Assembly (NCBI GenBank): GCA_938082855.1
Contig: CALKCC010000180.1
Span: 1-34,214, forward strand
Reading direction: 5' to 3'
Length of the DNA stretch: 34,214 nt
Origin: an uncultured Pirellulaceae bacterium
GTDB lineage: Bacteria; Planctomycetota; Planctomycetia; Pirellulales; Pirellulaceae
In this document: piece after piece, positions 15,226 through 23,850 of the stretch
How positions within the stretch are numbered: position 1 is the stretch's first letter
How the letters are laid out: each line of letters starts with the position of its first letter
Notes under the pieces: model-generated
Told to the model about the DNA's origin: nothing
Database searches by the model: none
Seen by the model: the letters and a program-made list of their open reading frames with translations, nothing else
Made by a program: the position numbers and the translations under genes

Positions 15226-17661
15226 TTAAATACCGGCTGGGGGGCCGTCAGGACCATCTACCGGAGGACCATCGGCACCACCAGGACCACCATTTTGATC
15301 GCCATTTAGTCGTGCTTCTTCCTCGGCTTGTTTTTCTCTTTCAAGTCGAGCTGCCTCGTCTGCTTCTGCTTTGAGACGATAGCGTTCGCTCACTTCATTC
15401 GGTTCCCACATGAATTGGACAGTGAACGAGTACTTATTTGCAGTGTATTCCTTCTCTTGCTCAACTGGGGCAGCATTACCTCCGGCATTGCCATCAGTTC
15501 CACCTCCGGTGGTATTGCCTCCAAAACCGCTCGACGGATCCGTGCCGGCACCGGCGCCACCAGCTGGGTCCCCGCCGAAACCACCGGCGGCTCCACCAAA
15601 GCCATTGTTGTTACCTGAGGCACCGATTTTAACTTCGCCCTCATCTTTGGTATCAACAAGTACAACATACTTGATGCCCATTTGTTCCATACTGAATGGT
15701 GTTACACCAAACGGAGTGGGCATCGTAAGGACGGAATGCCTCAGGCGTTCTAGTAATGCGTATTGAACGTGGCTCTTAAAGCCAGTTTCATTGTTGTTAT
15801 TGAAATAGTGATAGCCTTTCAGTTGAACCACCCAGGCACCATCTTCCGGCGCTGTGAAGTCATCACTTCCACTATCACCACTTCCTCCGGACGATCCGCC
15901 TCGGCCACCGTTGTTGTCCGCTGCTGCTGCGGCGGCTTTAGCGATGCGATCTGCTTCATAAGCTTTTAGGAATTCAACGTAAGCTTGGTTGTTTTGAACA
16001 AAACTGGCGTTATTGGCAATGCTGTCAAGCCAGGTCTGACGATCCTGATCTGTTTCATCTTTATCAGCGGTCAGTATGGAGCTGTTTTTTTCCCACCAGG
16101 CTTTCAGGTCGTCTTCGGTAAAGTAAGCATTGTCGACGGATTCAATGTAGATGTCAGGTCGATCTTTGAAATCGACAACATCCGGATCTCGCCACTGCGT
16201 CTGTTCACCGGGTAAGACAGAATTGATCGATCCGATTAATTCGAGCCACATTACCTGACGATCGCCGTTTCCGATCATCTGATTGCCGAAGCTGACCAGA
16301 TCGTCGTATTCCTTTTGGAGCTTCTCATAATCCTGTTTGTTTTTGGTCGACTTGGAGCTGGCTGTCTTGGCATTGGCAAGTTCGCCTTCCCAATGTCCAT
16401 CCATCGTAGCGCCACTGCTGTCGTGAGCCACTTTATTCCAATGCGTGTAGTTCAGGAAATAATTGAAAGTAAAGGCAACCAACAACAATGAGACAGCGGC
16501 GACCACCCAAGGTTTCTTCGAATCGACTAGGCGATCGAATAATAATTCCCGAGGCAGCAAATTCGTTTGAAGCTGTGCCAGTCCGAGTGTTTGCAGGCAG
16601 AGTCCATAGCAATTGCCGTAGGCAAGAACATTGTTACGGAATGTTGGACTGGCAGTGACGCTGGAACCTTTGAGTCGATTCCACGTTTCCAGCTCAACTA
16701 ATTCCAATTCCAGCTTCTTACCAACAAAAGACCGAAGCCCGGGAAGCTTAGCGGTATTGCCTAAAATGACAAGCCCTTTGATGGTAGCTTTACGGTCGAT
16801 GCCTTCGAAGAATCTCAGGGACCGTTGAACTTCCGTTCCCAGACTGTCATAGACACTACGCATGGCCTGGAAGACTCGCTTGGGATCCGGAGCTTCACGA
16901 GCATTACGTTTTAAGTGTTCGGCTTTGGCAAAAGTTAGTTTAAGTTGTTGCGTCATTTGCCGAGTGAAGTGGTTACCGCCGATGGGAATGCTGCGGTGCC
17001 AGACTCGAAACCCATTGGTAATGATCATGTCGGTCGTTTCCGTTCCGATCGACAAGACCATGTAACTGCCTGGAGGTGAATCCGGGTCAAATGCATCCGG
17101 GTCGGGACAGTTATCTAACAAGTCATAAGTGACGCAGTTATAGATCGCCATAGGGGCTAACTGAATCGCATCCAACTTCAGGTCAGCATTGTCAAACGGA
17201 CGCATCTCACGGACCACGTGGTCACGCTTCATTGCAAACAGTCCGACTTCGGCTTCCGTGATCAGTCCCTCAAGTTCCGTACCACCACCCATCTGCTGGT
17301 AGTCCCAGACAACTTCGGATAGTTCAAATGGAATTTGCTGGCGAGCTTCAAATTCAACGATGTCCCGTAATTTCTTCTGTTCGATTGGCGGTGGCTTGAA
17401 GAATTTAGCAAGGCCGGCCTGTCCTGAAACGGAGACGGCAACCCGTTCATCGTCAATGTCGTTACGTTCTTTGAGTTGGTCCAGAGCATCAGCAATTAAG
17501 GCCTCTGGATCTGCATCCGGTTGGCTCAGAATCTTTGGGTATTCGATGTAGTCGACTTGAGTTGCGACGACTTCACCGTCCTGTATCTCACAACGCATCG
17601 CTTTGAGCGCACATTGCCCGATATCAACTCCCCAAACTCCCGGATTCGTTTTTGCGGCCAT
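15226..17661 (-). CDS. PilM-PilN fusion protein (type IV pilus / secretion alignment complex)
   Basis: The first 360 or so residues are a PilM-type actin-like ATP-binding domain: GVWGVDIGQCALKAM (about 8-22), FEARQQIPFELSEVVWDYQ, LSIGTETTDMII (about 203-214) and the adenine motif VILGNTAKLPGL (about 298-309). Directly after it comes TNLLPRELLFDRLVDSKKPW (about 366-385) and a membrane helix (about 386-403), the hallmark start of PilN. A periplasmic part follows with a coiled segment and a Gly-rich linker at 687-720. In known systems PilM and PilN are separate and the PilN INLLP peptide docks into PilM; here the two are one 811-residue chain. The ATG at 17659-17661 has GGAAAGGG upstream; a TTG at 17676 is less likely. 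First gene of a three-gene minus-strand cluster. Confidence 0.85.
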   Translation of the reverse strand: MAAKTNPGVWGVDIGQCALKAMRCEIQDGEVVATQVDYIEYPKILSQPDADPEALIADALDQLKERNDIDDERVAVSVSGQAGLAKFFKPPPIEQKKLRDIVEFEARQQIPFELSEVVWDYQQMGGGTELEGLITEAEVGLFAMKRDHVVREMRPFDNADLKLDAIQLAPMAIYNCVTYDLLDNCPDPDAFDPDSPPGSYMVLSIGTETTDMIITNGFRVWHRSIPIGGNHFTRQMTQQLKLTFAKAEHLKRNAREAPDPKRVFQAMRSVYDSLGTEVQRSLRFFEGIDRKATIKGLVILGNTAKLPGLRSFVGKKLELELVELETWNRLKGSSVTASPTFRNNVLAYGNCYGLCLQTLGLAQLQTNLLPRELLFDRLVDSKKPWVVAAVSLLLVAFTFNYFLNYTHWNKVAHDSSGATMDGHWEGELANAKTASSKSTKNKQDYEKLQKEYDDLVSFGNQMIGNGDRQVMWLELIGSINSVLPGEQTQWRDPDVVDFKDRPDIYIESVDNAYFTEDDLKAWWEKNSSILTADKDETDQDRQTWLDSIANNASFVQNNQAYVEFLKAYEADRIAKAAAAAADNNGGRGGSSGGSGDSGSDDFTAPEDGAWVVQLKGYHYFNNNNETGFKSHVQYALLERLRHSVLTMPTPFGVTPFSMEQMGIKYVVLVDTKDEGEVKIGASGNNNGFGGAAGGFGGDPAGGAGAGTDPSSGFGGNTTGGGTDGNAGGNAAPVEQEKEYTANKYSFTVQFMWEPNEVSERYRLKAEADEAARLEREKQAEEEARLNGDQNGGPGGADGPPVDGPDGPPAGI

Positions 17662-18341
17662 TAGGACCCTTTCCAAAACTTCAAACCAAACAGAGTGTAA
17701 TTCAGCTGTTTGGAATTTATTCGGATTTATATATCTATTTAACTAGTTCGTACCAACCAAGGATTCTTCCTGTCGGCGCGCACTACCTTACAAACTGTAT
17801 CGACCAGAAACAGGGATGAATCTGGTGTTAGTTTGATAAGGATACTACACATCCTACAGTCGTCATGTCCATCACAACTTGGTGTAATCACAAAGCTCCG
17901 AATGGAGTAATTATAGCGATTACAACGAGGTTGTCGTGGTTTACGATGACCATTGCCTTTAGCAGCTGTTAGATAAGTCTATAAATGAATGATTCCGCAG
18001 TATTACCTTGGACAGAATTCAACCGCTAAAAGTTCCCTGATACCTCTGTGTTCCCTACTACTAATCTAGTGAAGTACGGGTTTTAGTGTCAATCATTTTC
18101 AGCCACTGGATTCTCATGTTTTGCCCTATCTGGCTTCTATCAAAAGAACGACTTAGCCGTGATTGTGAGTAAATCAAGTGAAATCACCGTACCACGTATG
18201 GCAGACGAGGCCAGATGAGCAAATAATGCAATAAGTACGTTGGAGGAACGACAATTTGGTACTTTGTCGTTGTTCTCAGCAAAGGTGTACATTACCGAGC
18301 TTGCACTGTCGCTCATCCTCTTTTGTTATGGTTGTTTATCG
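17662..18341. other. Long divergent intergenic region
   Basis: About 680 bp separate the pilMN-like gene from the GH38-like gene. The first 100 bp hold the predicted pil promoter. A nested inverted repeat occurs at 17883-17924: TGTAATC (17883-17889) with GATTACA (17918-17924), enclosing CTCC/GGAG (17896-17899, 17904-17907). Near the right end AACGACAA (18247-18254) pairs with TTGTCGTT (18264-18271) in the leader of the GH38-like gene. No convincing coding sequence or known RNA family was recognised. Confidence 0.5.
17728..17756 (-). promoter_or_regulatory. Predicted promoter of the pilus-type cluster
   Basis: On the minus strand TTGGTA (complement of 17751-17756) is followed after 17 bp by TATATA (complement of 17728-17733), pointing at the PilM-PilN gene start at 17661. 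The spacing is ideal for a sigma70-type promoter. Confidence 0.5.
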
Positions 18342-21170
18342 ATGCCCTACAAAGAACTATCCATCCTACTTTCCTGTCATAGTCTGGAGGATTTCCCGAC
18401 CTACCATGAGGGAGATGAAGCTGCTAGTTTGTTGGCAGGGTGGACAGGACTCTGGCATCCATTTCTGATTCACGAGTCGCGGGGGATTATCAAGTGGCAC
18501 AGGGTTGACGACCCCCCGGAAGAGCTTTTAGACAAATTGATCGTGGTCCCCTTGGCCAGCGCCGACAATTTACAAACCGGCTATCTGCAACGAGCAGAGG
18601 ACGCAGGAGCTCGGGTCATTAGTCGGCAAACCTGTCGGCAGGAAGTAATCCGTCAGGCACTGGAAGGCCAGGACGTACCTGAAATCGCTCAGGATCTAGT
18701 CGATGACTTTCTGGCTCTTGGATACTTTTACCTGCAAATCGAACTGTTAACCAGGCAGATGCGATACGCCAGTAACTTGGACGAGATTCACTTTGAAAAT
18801 ACCGTCTGCGATGCAGCTCGGTTTGCGGTCGAAGGGGAGCATGCTCAGGCCATCGAAAAAATTCAGTCCGCCTTTGATTTGTTATCAACCGAACGAGACC
18901 ACTACTATTCCGTGGATGCCTACCTGGTTGATATCAACATGATGGCGGAATCCACCTTAGGTGGAATGTTGCAGGAGGAGTTGAACGAGACGCCTCCCAC
19001 TAACCTGCTACTGGCCCCGTCACTCTATCAGTCACTGATGGACTCACACCCAGAATCCGCTCAGCTCATTCGCCAGCGTCTGGAAGATGAGTCTTTGAGC
19101 ATTCTTTGTTGTGAGCAGGATAGTATTCCTAACGCACTCCTGCCAGCCGAAGCGGTAAGAGCCTCACTACTTGCAGGGGCTCGGTCTTTTGAATCGGCAT
19201 TTGGAAAACCGCCTCAGGTTTATGGAAGAAGAGATTTTGGCCTGACAGCCAATCATCCCCAGTGGCTCAGTCAACTTGGCTTTTCGGCAGCACTTCATGT
19301 CCTCCTTGGAGAAGGTAGTTATCCGGAAAGTTCTCAGGCTAAGACACGTTGGGAAGGCCAGGATAACACCCAACTGGATTGCATTGCTCGTGTACCCTTA
19401 AACGCGAATCGGCATGAGACTTTTTTGGGATTATCTAATCGTCTGGGAGAGACGATGGATATGGACCATGTCGCTACGCTCTGCCTAGCTCACTGGCCAG
19501 GCCAGATTCTGCCTTGGTACGAGGATATACGTCGTGCTTCCAAGTACACCAATGCCTTGGGGCGTTTTGTGACGTTGGAAGAGTACTTTCGCGACACCGA
19601 CCTTCCCGGGATGAACGAGAAATTCGAAGGGGATCAATATAAGGCGCCGTACCTAAAACAGGCGATGATTAAAGGAGTTGCCAATCCAATTTCACGATGT
19701 AGTCGTTATTGGCGTCTACATAGTCGTCTGGAGTTGTTGAACGGGGCCAGCCTCATGTTAGGTTTGATGGGAGCGGACTTCGAGGACTTAGCCAGTCAAA
19801 TCCAGCAGACTCAAGAAAACTTGCTTTCGGTTAGCGCTGCGTTTGCCGAGGACTCGACCGAAGAACAGTTATCTCAAATTGAATCGTCAGTGGAGTCGCT
19901 TACTTCAGACATGCGAGAGAAACTTGCAGCAGCCGTTCCTCGGGATGGAGAACCGCAGTCTGGAGCGATCGTTTTTAATCCCTATGGGGTGACTCGAAGA
20001 TTTCAGCTGAACGAGGTGGAACTCGATCAGATTCCGCTGATTGAAAAACCCGTTTATGCGGCGGCAAGTGGGGGGACTGGCAAACAGGTTGTCGTCGATA
20101 CACCGTCGATTGGGTTTACCTGGTTGTCGGCGGGCAAGAAGAGGGAAAAGAGCGGCGCGGTCATTGCCGATAAAAACGTGCTCAAAAATGATTTCTTTGA
20201 AGTCATGATCAATGAAACCACCGGAGGAATTCAATCGATTAATTCCTACGATGCTCCACGTCACAACCGTGGCTCTTTTCAATTAGCTTATCGGCGCCCT
20301 GTGCGAAAAAAATCCGGGCGTCCTGCTGAACCTGACGATCTGGCAAATTACTCCGTCATGGCAGCTGATTCTATTGAAGTGACCGCTGCCAGTTCCGTTT
20401 ACGGTGAAATCACTGTGAAGGGTCGAATTATGAGCCGGCAGGGTGACATCCTCGCGAATTACATTCAGATCGTTTCTCTGCATCGAGGCTCGCGGGTTGT
20501 CGGCCTGGACATCGAGTTGGATATTCAGGAGCAACCAAAAAACAACCCATGGAATTCATACTACTGTCTCAGGTACGCCTGGGATAACGAAGCAGCAAGT
20601 GTATATCGTTCAGTCAACGATGTGCGACAACGCGCTTCGGGAAGCCGTCTGGAAGCTCCTCAGTACCTGGAAGTTGAATCAGATAAACGCACAGCATTAT
20701 TGACCGGGGGATTACCCTTTCACCGTCGAGTGGGTCGACGCTTTTTGGATTCAATCCTGGTGGTCCATGGTGAGACCGCACGGAAATTCCAACTCGGTAT
20801 CGGTATGGACCTGCCGCAGCCAGTCCACGATGCTCGGCAGTTTGGGATTTCTCCACTCTGGGGCAATGAGACGGCAGCTCCACCTGCGGGCCAATCGTCC
20901 AGTTCATTACTGCACGTCGATGCTCGCAATGTACTGGTAACACACTGGGAGGCATTGATCGAACAGGGGCAGTGTGTTGGGTTTAGGGCCCGCCTAATGG
21001 AAACAGCGGGCCGTCCTGTCAGAGTGCGCTTAACCAGTTGCCGTCAGGTCAGTCAGGCGTTTCAATCCAAATTAAACGGTGAGAAGATTGCTGACTGTAA
21101 CCTCGACCAAGGCCGTGTGATTCTGGAATTGACAGCCAACGAGTGGGTTGATTTAGAGGCTCGGTTTTAA
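18342..21170 (+). CDS. Glycoside hydrolase family 38-like protein, divergent
   Basis: The 942-residue protein resembles alpha-mannosidase-type GH38 enzymes in layout. An N-terminal barrel-like part is followed by a helical part and a C-terminal beta-sandwich starting near VLKNDFFEVMINETTGGI, a typical GH38 C-terminal opening. In the barrel, RRDFGLTANHPQWLSQLGF (Asp298) sits where GH38 has the nucleophile segment (x-D-P-F-G). LSCHSLEDF (His13, Asp17) and LAHWPGQILPWYEDI (His384) could be the metal-ligand sites, all altered from consensus. No signal peptide is seen from the ATG at 18342, suggesting a cytoplasmic enzyme. An upstream in-frame start at 18240 would add a hydrophobic stretch (ELALSLILFCYGCL), but I judge MPYKELSILL to be the real beginning. 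cmk follows after 36 nt. Substrate and activity are unknown. Confidence 0.65.
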   Translation: MPYKELSILLSCHSLEDFPTYHEGDEAASLLAGWTGLWHPFLIHESRGIIKWHRVDDPPEELLDKLIVVPLASADNLQTGYLQRAEDAGARVISRQTCRQEVIRQALEGQDVPEIAQDLVDDFLALGYFYLQIELLTRQMRYASNLDEIHFENTVCDAARFAVEGEHAQAIEKIQSAFDLLSTERDHYYSVDAYLVDINMMAESTLGGMLQEELNETPPTNLLLAPSLYQSLMDSHPESAQLIRQRLEDESLSILCCEQDSIPNALLPAEAVRASLLAGARSFESAFGKPPQVYGRRDFGLTANHPQWLSQLGFSAALHVLLGEGSYPESSQAKTRWEGQDNTQLDCIARVPLNANRHETFLGLSNRLGETMDMDHVATLCLAHWPGQILPWYEDIRRASKYTNALGRFVTLEEYFRDTDLPGMNEKFEGDQYKAPYLKQAMIKGVANPISRCSRYWRLHSRLELLNGASLMLGLMGADFEDLASQIQQTQENLLSVSAAFAEDSTEEQLSQIESSVESLTSDMREKLAAAVPRDGEPQSGAIVFNPYGVTRRFQLNEVELDQIPLIEKPVYAAASGGTGKQVVVDTPSIGFTWLSAGKKREKSGAVIADKNVLKNDFFEVMINETTGGIQSINSYDAPRHNRGSFQLAYRRPVRKKSGRPAEPDDLANYSVMAADSIEVTAASSVYGEITVKGRIMSRQGDILANYIQIVSLHRGSRVVGLDIELDIQEQPKNNPWNSYYCLRYAWDNEAASVYRSVNDVRQRASGSRLEAPQYLEVESDKRTALLTGGLPFHRRVGRRFLDSILVVHGETARKFQLGIGMDLPQPVHDARQFGISPLWGNETAAPPAGQSSSSLLHVDARNVLVTHWEALIEQGQCVGFRARLMETAGRPVRVRLTSCRQVSQAFQSKLNGEKIADCNLDQGRVILELTANEWVDLEARF

Positions 21171-21206
21171 TAGCCGTTGGTTTGGAAAGGAAACTGGAAT
21201 TCGTCC

Positions 21207-21854
21207 ATGATTGTTACCATCGATGGCCCGGCGGGTGCTGGAAAGAGCACTGTGGCTCGTAAACTGGCCGCTAAACTAGGATTTGATTTTCTGGATACCG
21301 GCGCGATGTATCGATGTGTTGCCTTGTCAGGAAGTCGGCAAGGTGTTGACTGGGAAGATGAAGCGGCTTTAGGCGAAATCGCTCGCAGCCTCCCATTAGA
21401 GTTTGATGGAGCTCGCGTACTGCTAGACGGGGAAGATGTGAGTGCGGCCATTCGTACTCCGGAAGTAACAGCCATTATTCACTATGCTGCCGATAATCTG
21501 ATGGTGCGAGAAGCCATGGTTGACTTGCAACGCAAATTGGCAGCCGAAGACAATGTGGTCACGGAAGGACGCGATCAAGGCACTGTTGCATTTCCTCAGG
21601 CCGAGTGCAAATTCTTTTTGTCGGCCAGCGCTGAGGAGCGAGCGAGACGTCGGGTTGAACAGTTACGTCAAAATGGAAAACAAGTGTCCCTCGAAGAAGT
21701 ACTGGAGCAGCAGACAGTGCGAGACGAACAGGACGAAGCTCGTAAAGTGGGTGGACTCAAAGCAGCAGAAGATGCACTCTATGTCATTACCGATGGAATG
21801 AAACCATTCGAAGTCGTCGAGCATCTGGAACGATTAGTTCGCATTCGTATGTAA
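21207..21854 (+). CDS. cmk: Cytidylate kinase
   Basis: Phosphorylates CMP and dCMP using ATP. The 215-residue protein starts MIVTIDGPAGAGKSTVARKL (P-loop) and shows FDFLDTGAMYRCVAL. The CMP-binding region has VVTEGRDQGTVAFPQAECKFFL, where many homologues have GRDIGT. A lid region follows with ERARRRVEQLRQ and a closing VRDEQDEARKVG. The ATG at 21207 has GGAAAGGAA upstream; an in-frame start at 21177 is not supported. It lies 36 nt after the GH38-like gene and 105 nt before plsC. The cmk-plsC order is known from other bacteria. Confidence 0.95.
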   Translation: MIVTIDGPAGAGKSTVARKLAAKLGFDFLDTGAMYRCVALSGSRQGVDWEDEAALGEIARSLPLEFDGARVLLDGEDVSAAIRTPEVTAIIHYAADNLMVREAMVDLQRKLAAEDNVVTEGRDQGTVAFPQAECKFFLSASAEERARRRVEQLRQNGKQVSLEEVLEQQTVRDEQDEARKVGGLKAAEDALYVITDGMKPFEVVEHLERLVRIRM

Positions 21855-21866
21855 CATGGTATAGTA

Positions 21867-21897
21867 CTCACAGCTTACGTCTCGCTGGCACTGTGAG
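21867..21897 (+). other. Hairpin between cmk and plsC
   Basis: CTCACAG (21867-21873) pairs with CTGTGAG (21891-21897) across a 17-nt loop, 12 nt after the cmk stop. No T run follows, so it is not a clear terminator. Confidence 0.35.
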
Positions 21898-21959
21898 AGA
21901 GACGATGGCTGAACCATCCCCGGTGAAATCAACAGCAGACAGGAAACAGTACCACGTTT

Positions 21960-22616
21960 ATGGCGGACTCAAACACAGGTCGGAAGCCTCTGGTTAAGTA
22001 CACGTTCTATGCCTTCTTCAGGTATTTGTTTCGCTTGGCCGGCTTACTGCTGTTTAAATATCACTGCATCGGAAGGCATTATCTCCCCAAGTCCGGAGGG
22101 GCGATTATCTGTGCAAACCATCAGAGTCACTTGGACCCACCGCTTGTTGGAATGGCTCCTTCCCGACACTGTATTTATCTGGCTCGCAAAACGCTGTTTA
22201 ATAATCCACTGTTTGGATTCATCATCGCCAACTTAGATGCCATACCGTTGAATCGCGATGGGATGGGGATTGAAGGGATCAAAGCGACACTTCGTAAGCT
22301 GCGAGCGGGTGAAGCGGTGGTCATGTTTCCGGAGGGAACACGGACGAAGACGGGTGAACTTCAACCTTTGAAAAGTGGGTTTATTACCTTAGCTCGGAGG
22401 TCGAAGGTTCCGTTAGTACCCTGCGGCTTTGTCGGGGCTTATCAATGCCTCCCTAAAGGTGGGAAACTGCCTCAATTCGAACGCATTCGTTGCGTTTATG
22501 GCCCCCCGATATCAGCGGAACAGGTTGCCGAGATGGATGACGAAGCGTTGATCGACTTGCTAACCGAACGAATGCAGGATTGCATTGCTCAGGCAGAAAT
22601 AAGTCGGGCTGGCTAG
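21960..22616 (+). CDS. plsC: 1-acyl-sn-glycerol-3-phosphate acyltransferase (PlsC family)
   Basis: Adds the second acyl chain to lysophosphatidic acid in membrane lipid synthesis. The 218-residue protein has a hydrophobic N-terminal segment (about 18-35). The acyltransferase motif I is ICANHQSHLDPP (NHxxxxD), motif III is MFPEGTRTKTGELQPLKSGF and a late LVPCGFVGAY corresponds to motif IV. It follows cmk in the same direction and converges on the HTH gene, with only 3 nt between the stop codons. Confidence 0.9.
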   Translation: MADSNTGRKPLVKYTFYAFFRYLFRLAGLLLFKYHCIGRHYLPKSGGAIICANHQSHLDPPLVGMAPSRHCIYLARKTLFNNPLFGFIIANLDAIPLNRDGMGIEGIKATLRKLRAGEAVVMFPEGTRTKTGELQPLKSGFITLARRSKVPLVPCGFVGAYQCLPKGGKLPQFERIRCVYGPPISAEQVAEMDDEALIDLLTERMQDCIAQAEISRAG

Positions 22617-22619
22617 GAG

Positions 22620-23750
22620 CTACTTTTCCATCCGCCGGGCAATGACGTCATGGTGTAGCGGTGTGATCTTTACGTTACTGGCCAGTTCTGTGAGCAAAAT
22701 ATCGTGACGTTGCTGCTTCGGAGCCGAGAATGAAAACTGAAGAACGAAGGCCCCAACTTGAACGCCGTGTCCAGAGTAAACCGGTGGCCAAAAATCCTCT
22801 CCCCGAGTAGCCAAAGTTCTGGCAAGCATTCGTGTGGCTCGCCCCGAAAACCCACCGATGACCATTTCCATTCGGCCTAAGGCCTCACGGTGAATGTAGA
22901 AAACCATGGCCGCATCTTCTGTCTTTTCATTCCATTGACAGACATCCCAAGACCCATCTTGCTTTTCAAACATGATCCCAGGAGTCTTGGGGAATTCACT
23001 GGCCGATAGACGAGTGCCTGCCATACAGGATTCTGGTTTGAGATCATCGTCACGATAACGAAGCATGATCGGACAACCGCGTGCTGTTCCCGCCTCAACA
23101 TGAGACTGATCTTTGAATGGTTCGCAATTGAAAGTTGTTGCCATGATGTGTTCAACAACCGGATTACTTTTGACGGATCCCAATCCAATTAACCCACGAT
23201 CGGAACTGAATTGGGTAAAGGCATCATAGACTTCAGCACTACGCCTAAAGACTTCGGCCTGATCTTGTTCACTGGGGCTCCAAACAAGAGACTGCTGCAG
23301 CGATTCCGGGTGGGGAAACGGTGCGGCTTCATTCATTTTGGAGGTACCTCCCAGTGATGAGATACCGTTGAGCAACTCGCCCATCAGCAGTGAGTCGGAG
23401 GCGACTAGCCAGGCGCCGTGTGGGCCATCTCCATCATCCTGAAATCGCCGAATTCCACAGCAGATCTCGATCCTTTGCCGGCGAGCCAACATTTCCCAGA
23501 AGTTCTCGGCTTCCACCGCGAATAAAGCCCCGGGCAGTTGATCGGCCGTGGCGTATCCGTGTTCGACGAGATAATCACAAAGGCGGGAAAGTGCCTTGAG
23601 AGGGATGTATTTGACTTCGTTCTTTAGTAACGCGGATACCTGATGACGGTCTAATCCAGTGTATTCAACAATCGCCTTCACTGTTCCGGGACGCTTACGA
23701 GGGTCGGGGACGTGGCCGAGGATTTCGGCAAGACGAAAGGAATATTGCAT
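22620..23750 (-). CDS. Helix-turn-helix protein of unknown function
   Basis: The first 70 or so residues look like an XRE/Cro-type DNA-binding domain: RKRPGTVKAIVEYTGLDRHQVSALLKNEV with a plausible turn and recognition helix, then YIPLKALSRLCDYLVEHG. The remaining 300 residues are a soluble domain that I cannot assign. Visible patches are WEMLARRQRIEICCGIRR, GAWLVASDSLLMGELLNGI, RGLIGLGSVKSNPVVEHIM and VIGGFSGRATRMLARTLA, suggesting an alpha/beta ligand- or nucleotide-binding fold. It contains no transmembrane segment. It is transcribed alone; its stop abuts plsC, and 23751-23850 upstream carries nothing recognisable. A transcription regulator with a sensor domain is the best guess. Confidence 0.7.
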   Translation of the reverse strand: MQYSFRLAEILGHVPDPRKRPGTVKAIVEYTGLDRHQVSALLKNEVKYIPLKALSRLCDYLVEHGYATADQLPGALFAVEAENFWEMLARRQRIEICCGIRRFQDDGDGPHGAWLVASDSLLMGELLNGISSLGGTSKMNEAAPFPHPESLQQSLVWSPSEQDQAEVFRRSAEVYDAFTQFSSDRGLIGLGSVKSNPVVEHIMATTFNCEPFKDQSHVEAGTARGCPIMLRYRDDDLKPESCMAGTRLSASEFPKTPGIMFEKQDGSWDVCQWNEKTEDAAMVFYIHREALGRMEMVIGGFSGRATRMLARTLATRGEDFWPPVYSGHGVQVGAFVLQFSFSAPKQQRHDILLTELASNVKITPLHHDVIARRMEK

Positions 23751-23850
23751 GGCAGTTACCGGAGCTAAGAAGGACCAACGGCGAATTCGAAAAGCTTAGA
23801 CTCAGGTATTTTAACCAACACGGCGGGTGTAATGTTGAGTCTTACTACCG

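Noticed and set aside
18240-18341. Longer N terminus of the GH38-like protein with a hydrophobic stretch
   Set aside because: MPYKELSILL at 18342 begins the conserved-looking region. The extension overlaps a hairpin and starts with TTG, though a signal-anchor cannot be fully excluded.
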